A stretch of 6,727 nucleotides of DNA from Candidatus Nanohaloarchaea archaeon (lineage in GTDB: Archaea; EX4484-52; GLR71): contig DAOVVY010000046.1 of assembly GCA_030636885.1 (NCBI GenBank), positions 1 through 6,727 of the forward strand, written 5' to 3'. The notes beneath the pieces were generated by a model. The model saw nothing but the letters and a program-made list of their open reading frames with translations. It searched no databases and was not told where the DNA came from. The position numbers and the translations under genes are program-made. Every line of letters begins with the position of its first letter. Position 1 is the stretch's first letter. This document shows, piece by piece, positions 1 through 4,193 of this stretch.

Positions 1-36
1 AAGTAAAAGATTAAATTAAAAAGATTTAACTTAATC
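1..36 (-). terminator. Stem-loop plus U-run terminator after the 147-residue gene
   Basis: Positions 9-19 and 26-36 are inverted copies (GATTAAATTAA against TTAACTTAATC) separated by six bases. On the minus strand this gives an 11-bp stem in which the single mismatch becomes a G-U pair. It is followed directly by a T-rich run (TTTTACTT at 8-1). The stem begins inside the stop codon of the upstream minus-strand gene, the usual place for an intrinsic terminator. Archaeal termination depends mainly on the U-run, so the hairpin may instead protect the 3' end. Confidence 0.55.
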
Positions 37-478
37 ATAAATCTGAAATAAGTTTATACCCCTGATGCTCAGCAAAAACATTATATGTTTGTGCAATAAG
101 CTCTACAACATCAAGTTTATTAAAATCAGGATATTGATTAAGAATCGCTTCAGCCATTTTTAATGTATTATCTTCAAACGACTCCAAATCCCCATAACCC
201 AAATATCCACTTTCCATATAATCCCTATATAATGAATGTTTAGTTTCTAATTCCATAAGAACATAATCTACAAGATTAGAACCATTTATATTATGTTCTG
301 AATCTAAATCAGGATTTACTGCACCAATAGGACAATCTGAATCCGAAAAAGGATTTGAAAATGCTTTTATTTTAGATTTAAAAGACATATCTTCTGGCAA
401 TACATCTACACCCACATATGCAACAGGATCCATTTTAGTATTTGGAACCAGTCCAGTATTATTAGTATTATTTCCCAT
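35..478 (-). CDS. Hypothetical acidic protein, 147 residues
   Basis: I do not recognise this protein. The first 50 or so residues are polar and probably flexible (Asn/Thr-rich, with a Ser-Asp-Ser-Asp-Cys stretch near 45-49). Residues 65-147 look helical and acidic with many Tyr and Leu (DYVLMELETKHSLYRDYM near 71-88, then an amphipathic segment 105-147), suggesting a small alpha-helical domain. No signal peptide or catalytic motif is visible in this form. The ATG at 478 is chosen because a TATA-like TTTAAATT lies 24-25 bases upstream, the leaderless spacing seen for other genes here. A TTG at 529 would add 17 hydrophobic residues resembling a membrane segment and cannot be excluded. GC is about 31%, against about 40% for the next gene, which may mean recent acquisition or weak expression. 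It follows the regulator on the same strand but has its own likely promoter and terminator. Confidence 0.65.
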   Translation of the reverse strand: MGNNTNNTGLVPNTKMDPVAYVGVDVLPEDMSFKSKIKAFSNPFSDSDCPIGAVNPDLDSEHNINGSNLVDYVLMELETKHSLYRDYMESGYLGYGDLESFEDNTLKMAEAILNQYPDFNKLDVVELIAQTYNVFAEHQGYKLISDL

Positions 479-494
479 CCAAATCAAAACTCCA

Positions 495-506
495 ATATAA
501 TTTAAA
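495..506 (-). promoter_or_regulatory. TATA box for the 147-residue gene
   Basis: On the minus strand TTTAAATTATAT is centred about 24-26 bases before the ATG at 478, predicting a transcript starting at or next to the start codon. Two further TATA-like stretches lie upstream at 546-554 and 528-538, but they overlap the presumed terminator of the preceding gene. Confidence 0.4.
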
Positions 507-552
507 CTAAAAAACAAAAGACAATACAAACTATAAAGTGTAAAACTTTATA
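504..552 (-). terminator. Perfect 8-bp inverted repeat and T-rich run after the regulator gene
   Basis: TATAAAGT (532-539) and ACTTTATA (545-552) are exact inverted copies around a five-base loop, starting 15 bases after the stop codon of the regulator. On the minus strand the hairpin is followed by a T-rich stretch at 526-504 with runs of four and six T. This fits transcription termination between the regulator and the next minus-strand gene. The same bases could also act as TATA elements. Confidence 0.5.
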
Positions 553-566
553 TCTCTTTAAAATTT

Positions 567-935
567 TTAATCCAAAGAACCAATAACATCAGAACGCAAT
601 GAATGCCAGTTATTCAAGTGCAGTAACAACATATCTTTCAACTCATTTTTAGAGACAGCAGAATAGATAAAATACCTACCTTTCTTCCCCTCAACGCAAC
701 ACTTACTCTCCCTCTTAAGAAGGCCAGAGGAATAGAGCTTGTTTATGCACCGTTGAACAGTTGACTTGTCTTTGCCCATCTTTTCAGAAATAACTTCAAC
801 ACGCGCACCAGACACCCCACAGAAAGAAAACAATACATCAATATCTGACACAGAAATACGATAGAACATTGACAGTAACTCACGTACTTCAGGAATATCG
901 CAAGTCTTTGCATCTAAAGGATTTAAGTCTTCCAT
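567..935 (-). CDS. Cysteine-rich winged-helix transcriptional regulator (TrmB/MarR-like), 122 residues
   Basis: This is a single-domain winged helix-turn-helix protein. Residues 17-43 form the leading helices, 45-53 the positioning helix, 56-71 the recognition helix (KDKSTVQRCINKLYSSG, typical of archaeal TrmB-type regulators), and 72-94 the beta-wing; the C-terminal helix 96-115 could support dimerisation. No effector-binding domain is present. Five cysteines occur in 122 residues: C12, C39, C63 inside the recognition helix, and C79-C80 in the wing. Single-domain TrmB-family proteins acting as thiol sensors are known in archaea (Haloferax OxsR, from memory), and this gene diverges from trxB, so a redox-responsive role is a reasonable inference. 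The ATG at 935 is chosen because the TATA box lies 26 bases upstream, predicting a leaderless mRNA; the open frame continues upstream, but those 36 hydrophobic residues overlap the promoter. Sure of the fold, unsure of the signal and targets. Confidence 0.82.
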   Translation of the reverse strand: MEDLNPLDAKTCDIPEVRELLSMFYRISVSDIDVLFSFCGVSGARVEVISEKMGKDKSTVQRCINKLYSSGLLKRESKCCVEGKKGRYFIYSAVSKNELKDMLLLHLNNWHSLRSDVIGSLD

Positions 936-947
936 AGATAATGATAG

Positions 948-975
948 TATGCAAACATTTATATAGTTTATGCAA
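948..975. promoter_or_regulatory. Shared bidirectional promoter of the regulator and trxB, with flanking repeats
   Basis: One TATA element at 956-966 reads CTATATAAATG on the minus strand and CATTTATATAG on the plus strand. A BRE-like A-rich element flanks it on each side (GCAAAC at 951-956; GCATAAAC on the minus strand at 973-966), so TBP/TFB could bind in either orientation. It predicts starts near 935 for the regulator (at its ATG) and near 988 for trxB. The heptamer TATGCAA occurs at 948-954 and again at 969-975, exactly 21 bases apart or two helical turns, bracketing the TATA box. A factor bound there would control both genes. The TATA spacing is directly visible; the operator role is inferred. 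Confidence 0.6.
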
Positions 976-1029
976 GAAATATACATAAACTTACACAAAC
1001 ACAAAAAAGACCAAAAGAAGTTGAAAAGA

Positions 1030-1956
1030 ATGATATATGACACGATAATAATCGGAAACGGTCCTGCAGGCCTATCCGCGGCAATCTTTGCTGCGCGTTC
1101 AAACCTGAAAACAATAGTCCTAGGCGAAAAGTTAGGTGGCCAGGCCTCAGACGCGCACCTTATAGAGAACTATCCAGGTTTCCCATCAATATCAGGCTTT
1201 GAACTTATGCAAAAGTTTGAAGAGCACGCAAAATCACAGAATGTTGAAATAATATACACGAGAGCACAAAAATTTGAAAAAGACAAAAAAAAACAGACAT
1301 TCAAAATAACCACAAGCGATAACGAATATGAGACAAGAACAATAATACTCGCACTCGGGACAACAACCCGAAAACTGAACATCCCAGGTGAAGTAGAATA
1401 TTTAGGTAAAGGCGTATCCTATTGCGCAACCTGTGACGGTGCATTCTTCCGCGACAAGACAATAGCCATTGTAGGCGGTGGTGACGCAGCACTTTCAGCG
1501 ACCTTGTACCTTGCAGGAATCGCAAAAAAGATATACCTGATCCACAGAAGACAAGGTTTCAGAGGAGAACCTATAAAGCTGAAAAACATAAAAGATGCAA
1601 AAAATGTCGAACTGGTACTTGATACAGTACCCACAGGCATATCAGGAGAGATTACAGTCACTTCACTCAAAACTAGAAATATAAAAACAAACCAAGAAAC
1701 AGAAATCAAGCTAGATGGTGTATTCATAGAAGTCGGATCGACACCGACAACAGTCCTTGCACAAGAGTTAGGAATAACTCTTGATGATAAAGGATACATA
1801 AATGTCGACCCCGCACAGAATACAAACACACCAGGCATATTTGCCGCAGGAGACATAACGACAAACTCAAACTATTTCAGGCAAGTAATAACCGCAGCAT
1901 CAGAAGGATCTGTTGCAGCTGATTCTGCATTCAAATTCATAAGAGAAAATAAATAA
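1030..1956 (+). CDS. trxB: Thioredoxin reductase (NADPH), 308 residues
   Basis: This flavoenzyme passes electrons from NADPH through FAD to a redox disulfide and on to thioredoxin in the cytoplasm. The FAD-binding fold has GNGPAG at 9-14 and the late FAD motif FAAGD at 271-275. The redox centre is C132-A-T-C135 in the YCATCDG context typical of low-molecular-weight TrxB. The NADPH domain has GGGDAA at 149-154 and H172-R173-R174 with R178, the residues that usually contact the 2'-phosphate, so NADPH rather than NADH is likely. The length is normal for the family. The ATG at 1030 gives the usual MxYDxIIIGxGPAG beginning. An in-frame ATG at 970 would add 20 Lys-rich residues but lies upstream of the predicted start of transcription near 988. 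That leaves a leader of about 42 bases, A-rich and poor in G, with no good Shine-Dalgarno match. trxA follows after 34 bases as the likely partner. Confidence 0.96.
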   Translation: MIYDTIIIGNGPAGLSAAIFAARSNLKTIVLGEKLGGQASDAHLIENYPGFPSISGFELMQKFEEHAKSQNVEIIYTRAQKFEKDKKKQTFKITTSDNEYETRTIILALGTTTRKLNIPGEVEYLGKGVSYCATCDGAFFRDKTIAIVGGGDAALSATLYLAGIAKKIYLIHRRQGFRGEPIKLKNIKDAKNVELVLDTVPTGISGEITVTSLKTRNIKTNQETEIKLDGVFIEVGSTPTTVLAQELGITLDDKGYINVDPAQNTNTPGIFAAGDITTNSNYFRQVITAASEGSVAADSAFKFIRENK

Positions 1957-1980
1957 AAAAATAATACAAAAACAATAAAA

Positions 1981-1985
1981 GGTGA
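1981..1985 (+). promoter_or_regulatory. Shine-Dalgarno site that sets the trxA start
   Basis: GGTGA, complementary to the conserved 3' end of archaeal 16S rRNA, sits five bases before the ATG at 1991. It contains the GTG at 1982 that would otherwise extend the frame by three codons, so ATG 1991 is the real start. Confidence 0.85.
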
Positions 1986-1990
1986 AAAAT

Positions 1991-2320
1991 ATGGCATTAC
2001 TAAAAATAAACAGCGATAACTTCGAAAACGAAGTAACAAACAGCGAAAAACCAGTCATAATAGACTTCTGGGCAGAATGGTGCGGACCATGCAGAATCCT
2101 AGGACCCACCTTCGAGAAACTGTCAGGAGAATACGAGAGTAAGATGACATTCGGAAAACTGAACGTTGACGAGAACCAAGATGTATCCGCGAAACATTCC
2201 GTACAGGGAATCCCTTCAATGATTGTCTTCAACAAGGGAGCTGAAGTCGGAAGAATTGTAGGAGCGCTACCGGAAAGTCTTCTGAAAGAAAAGATCGATG
2301 AAATACTCTCCTCACTATAG
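1991..2320 (+). CDS. trxA: Thioredoxin, 109 residues
   Basis: This is a classical cytoplasmic thioredoxin that reduces disulfides in target proteins and is recycled by TrxB. The active site is W30-C31-G32-P33-C34 within DFWAEWCGPC. The buried Asp of this fold is D25, and the cis-proline loop is G73-I74-P75. The length matches standard thioredoxins (105-110 residues), with the complete beta-alpha-beta-alpha-beta-beta-alpha layout and no signal peptide. It lies 34 bases after trxB on the same strand with a clear Shine-Dalgarno site, so co-transcription and co-translation control are likely. The stop is TAG, and only a weak T-run follows, so transcripts could continue into rnhC. The pairing of TrxA with TrxB is direct gene-order evidence; substrates are unknown. 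Confidence 0.96.
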   Translation: MALLKINSDNFENEVTNSEKPVIIDFWAEWCGPCRILGPTFEKLSGEYESKMTFGKLNVDENQDVSAKHSVQGIPSMIVFNKGAEVGRIVGALPESLLKEKIDEILSSL

Positions 2321-2336
2321 ATTAATCTTTAAAAAA
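2319..2336 (+). promoter_or_regulatory. TATA box of rnhC with an adjoining 10-base palindrome
   Basis: CTTTAAAAAAT at 2327-2337 is centred about 24-26 bases before the paired ATG codons at 2355 and 2358, again predicting a leaderless transcript. The perfect palindrome AGATTAATCT at 2319-2328 spans the end of the trxA stop codon and touches the TATA box. It may be part of the BRE or a small operator, but ten bases of AT-rich palindrome is weak evidence. Confidence 0.45.
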
Positions 2337-2354
2337 TACAAGGATACGCGATAA

Positions 2355-3200
2355 ATGATGGCAAATGTATGGATTTCCCTGACAGGAGCAGACGACAAAA
2401 AGATTGAAAAGTTGCTTGTCGGGGAATTCAAGACCATCCCAACAACAAACCAATATGAGACAAGACGCCTAAAGAACGAAGATGTCCTGATTATCCAATA
2501 CACCTCAGGAAAGACCGTAGTCCAGGGCAAAGAGAAATACGCACAATTCATCGCAGACTTCATCGGCGGAAAAGCGAAAGAACAGGAACAAAAGGACAAA
2601 AACGCAAAAGACGGCAAGACAATAATAGGCTCCGATGAGACACTCAAAGGAGACACTTTCGGTGGCATGGTAGTTGCGGCAGTCAAGGCCGATAAAGACA
2701 CAAGACAAAAACTTGAAGACATCGGCGTAAAAGACTCAAAAAAGATCACAGACAAAGACATAATCACACTTGCAAAAAATATCAAAGATATTCTCGGAAA
2801 AGATAACTACTGCATCTATGAAAAGACAGCAGAAACATACAACCAGCACACAGGCAACACCACACAACTTTTAAACGCAATGCACACACGCGCCCTAAAA
2901 ACTTTAGGCAACGCAGACCTGATAATGATTGACCAATATCCTGGCGCAAGGATCAATCTAAAGAACGCAAAGACCGAGACGAAAGCAGAATCAAATTACA
3001 CAGAGGTCGCAGCCGCATCAATCCTTGCAAGAGAGCGAGGTCTTGAACAGATTGACAGATTAACAGAACAAGCAGGCTTCAAGGTACCGAAAGGCAGCAC
3101 CCACGTCAAAGACGCGCTTAAGACATTAAAAGAAAAAGGTCTGGAACCCAAAATGTTCGTGAAGATGAATTTCAGGAATGTACAGAAAGTCTTCAATTGA
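2355..3200 (+). CDS. rnhC: Ribonuclease HIII with TBP-like N-terminal domain, 281 residues
   Basis: A type 2 RNase H that cleaves the RNA strand of RNA/DNA hybrids using divalent metal ions. Residues 1-70 form the TBP-like substrate-binding domain that distinguishes HIII from HII; its YTSGKTVVQGK (49-59) resembles bacterial RnhC. A Lys/Glu/Gln-rich linker (72-88) leads to the catalytic domain. Acidic residues are D94-E95 in GSDETLKGD (family form GSDExGxGD, so the middle residues differ), D193 in MIDQYPG, and probably E212 in TKAESNY, at the place of the fourth acidic residue. KDSKKIT (126-132) and VAAASILAR (218-226) are further family signatures. Two ATGs, 2355 and 2358, are possible starts differing by one Met. 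Archaea usually encode RNase HII of about 220 residues without this domain, so the HIII form is notable and could reflect transfer from bacteria. It follows trxA by 34 bases but probably has its own promoter. Confidence 0.92.
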   Translation: MMANVWISLTGADDKKIEKLLVGEFKTIPTTNQYETRRLKNEDVLIIQYTSGKTVVQGKEKYAQFIADFIGGKAKEQEQKDKNAKDGKTIIGSDETLKGDTFGGMVVAAVKADKDTRQKLEDIGVKDSKKITDKDIITLAKNIKDILGKDNYCIYEKTAETYNQHTGNTTQLLNAMHTRALKTLGNADLIMIDQYPGARINLKNAKTETKAESNYTEVAAASILARERGLEQIDRLTEQAGFKVPKGSTHVKDALKTLKEKGLEPKMFVKMNFRNVQKVFN

Positions 3201-3201
3201 A

Positions 3202-3223
3202 CTTTTATTTTAAATTCTGTTTC
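3202..3223 (+). terminator. T-rich terminator after rnhC
   Basis: Immediately after the TGA stop the plus strand is T-rich (CTTTTATTTTAAATTCTGTTTC) with two runs of four T and no stem. This is the usual form of archaeal U-run termination, and it separates rnhC from the next promoter. Confidence 0.5.
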
Positions 3224-3230
3224 TCAATAT

Positions 3231-3252
3231 ACGAAAAACCTTTTATAATATG
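3231..3252 (+). promoter_or_regulatory. BRE/TATA promoter of the Lys/Glu-rich gene
   Basis: The BRE-like ACGAAAAACC at 3231-3240 is followed by TTTTATAATATG. The TTTATAAT core (3242-3249) is centred 25-26 bases before the ATG at 3271. The predicted first transcribed base is therefore the A of the start codon, the clearest leaderless arrangement in the window. Confidence 0.6.
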
Positions 3253-3270
3253 CAACCCTAATTATTTTTC

Positions 3271-3789
3271 ATGGAAATAGAAGAAACAGGAAATAAAACC
3301 GATAAAGAAGAAGATAAAGAACAACCAAAACAAAAAACTATAACCATCTCACCCAGACTAAAAAAAGAATCAGAACGGAGCAATCTTCTAGCAAAAAGCC
3401 TCACCAAAGAGACATTCCTAGATATATGGGACACATACAAAACAAAAGAAGACACAGGCAAGATGACAAAAGAAGAGATTGCGCAACAATTGTTCTACCT
3501 TGGCGCAAAGACCGCCTTTGAACAGAAATCAAAAGATTACACTGACATGAAAAGAGGCAATGACTACAGAAAGATTGAGGACATGAAGACACAGAGAAAA
3601 CTGAAAGAGATAAAACGAAACATATTCAAGATAAAAGAGAACAAAGGCCTTGACATCAAAAAGACAATCAAAGACCTAAAATCAGCAATACGAGAAAACA
3701 TTGACAATCAAAGAATTACTGAAGAGCTAGAAAAAGAAATTAAATTCCTGAAAGACTATGACAAAAAAAGAAAAAAAGACCTGGATTAG
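3271..3789 (+). CDS. Hypothetical Lys/Glu-rich helical protein, 172 residues
   Basis: I do not recognise this protein. It is extremely charged and almost free of Cys, Pro and Gly. Residues 1-25 are an acidic/Lys-rich tail likely to be disordered. Residues 26-90 look like a small helical domain holding most of the hydrophobic residues (ITISPRL near 24-30; TFLDIWDTY at 48-56; QQLFYLGAKTAFEQ near 72-85). Residues 95-172 are predicted long helices with a coiled-coil-like pattern of Lys, Glu, Ile and Leu. Such composition suits a nucleic-acid-associated or scaffolding protein, but no function should be assigned. The ATG at 3271 is supported by a TATA box 26 bases upstream. Translation ends at TAG (3787-3789), and the same frame stays open for another 39 codons to TGA at 3907. 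The Lys-rich 3' end (two A7 runs, 3763-3777) doubles as a T-run on the opposite strand. Confidence 0.8.
   Translation: MEIEETGNKTDKEEDKEQPKQKTITISPRLKKESERSNLLAKSLTKETFLDIWDTYKTKEDTGKMTKEEIAQQLFYLGAKTAFEQKSKDYTDMKRGNDYRKIEDMKTQRKLKEIKRNIFKIKENKGLDIKKTIKDLKSAIRENIDNQRITEELEKEIKFLKDYDKKRKKDLD
3763..3778 (-). terminator. Minus-strand T7-C-T7 tract
   Basis: On the minus strand 3777-3763 reads TTTTTTTCTTTTTTT. It lies inside the 3' end of the plus-strand Lys/Glu-rich gene, where it encodes Lys/Arg, so it may be only a by-product of coding. It would nonetheless stop a minus-strand transcript coming from 3966, just after the stem at 3844-3789. Confidence 0.35.
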
Positions 3790-3966
3790 GTGAGGATTGC
3801 GAAAACAATACAGGAATACTTCCATAGGAGTTTAATCCTTCACCCGACCAATAATGAAGAACATAGACATACCACTTTGATTGAGTACCATAAGATACAT
3901 ATCGCATGACTATGAAAAGAGATTTTATTCCCTGGATTTCTTTGGCACCCACTGCCCAGTTCTTCA
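3779..3966 (-). ncRNA. Candidate structured RNA between the Lys/Glu-rich gene and mre11
   Basis: The stretch has gene-like GC (about 41%) in an otherwise AT-rich gap. A minus-strand TATA box at 3997-3988 predicts transcription from about 3966, and a T7-C-T7 tract ends it near 3763. The predicted 5' end GAAGAAC (3965-3959) pairs perfectly over seven bases with GTTCTTC (3862-3856). A second stem pairs GGTGAAGGATT (3844-3834) with AATCCTCACC (3798-3789), ten pairs with one bulged base. Smaller helices fit inside: GGCA/TGCC near 3956-3944, CATAG/CTATG at 3914-3910 and 3866-3862, and GGAA/TTCC near 3823-3813. No RNase P, SRP, tRNA or box C/D signature is recognised. The helices would also form in a plus-strand 3' UTR. 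A minus-strand TTG-started 75-codon frame covers the same bases and is the main protein-coding alternative. Confidence 0.3.
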
Positions 3967-3973
3967 AAATATA

Positions 3974-4005
3974 TTGGGTTTAGATTGCTTATAAACCTAA
4001 CCCAA
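3974..4005. repeat. Inverted repeat around a TATA box
   Basis: TTGGGTTTAG (3974-3983) and CTAACCCAA (3997-4005) are inverted copies with one extra T. A nested inverted pair, GGTTTA (3977-3982) and TAAACC (3992-3997), lies inside. The element encloses CTTATAAACC (3988-3997), which reads as a TATA box on either strand: toward 3966 on minus and toward about 4019 on plus. The symmetry suggests an operator at a possibly bidirectional promoter, or an RNA hairpin if the region is transcribed. Confidence 0.4.
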
Positions 4006-4193
4006 ACAAACACATCTCATTTTGCATAAACAATACACGATTTCAAAAAAAACACGACAAAACGACACTCTTTATTAATATTTCGGTCAAAAACGCATAC
4101 TTAAAACAAAACTTTAATCATCAAACAGTGAAAACCCAAAAACCAAGAAATCCAAATAAACTTTTAAATCTGCCAAAATAATAAAAACTATAG
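4001..4193 (+). other. G-depleted intergenic tract upstream of mre11
   Basis: No gene is visible here. By hand count, the 190 bases 4001-4190 contain about 12 G, 42 C, 95 A and 41 T on the plus strand, so G is about 6%. A possible TATA element lies at 4070-4083 (CTTTATTAATATTT). If transcribed on the plus strand the RNA would be almost unable to fold, as expected of an unstructured leader. Confidence 0.4.
4153..4170 (+). promoter_or_regulatory. BRE/TATA promoter of mre11
   Basis: CAAATAAA followed by CTTTTAAATC (4161-4170) is a good archaeal BRE/TATA pair. It is centred about 28 bases before the GTG at 4194 and predicts transcription from about 4191, giving an almost leaderless mRNA for mre11 and, by read-through, rad50. 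Confidence 0.5.

Noticed and set aside
970..1029. 20-residue N-terminal extension of TrxB from ATG 970
   Set aside because: It lies upstream of the transcription start predicted from the 956-966 TATA box, is Lys-rich, and is absent from the usual TrxB beginning.
936..1043. 36-residue hydrophobic N-terminal extension of the regulator
   Set aside because: It overlaps the shared promoter, and the predicted mRNA begins at the ATG at 935.
1170..1856. Long minus-strand open frames opposite trxB, and similar ones opposite trxA, rnhC, mre11 and rad50
   Set aside because: They are shadows of genes with clear family motifs and have no promoter, Shine-Dalgarno site or recognisable domain of their own.
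1982..1990. GTG start for trxA
   Set aside because: The GTG is part of the GGTGA ribosome binding site; ATG 1991 has ideal spacing.
3856..3966. tRNA-like outline: GAAGAAC and GTTCTTC as a 7-bp acceptor stem followed by A, with a GGC/GCC pair where a D-stem would be
   Set aside because: There is no T-arm or GGTTCGA-type loop before the 3' half, no clear anticodon arm, and 111 bases would need an intron for which no junction helix is visible.
3740..3967. 75-codon minus-strand frame starting at TTG 3967 with leaderless promoter spacing
   Set aside because: It starts with the rare TTG, ends in a Phe run that simply translates the poly-T tract, and overlaps coding sequence on the other strand. 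Kept only as an alternative to the RNA call.
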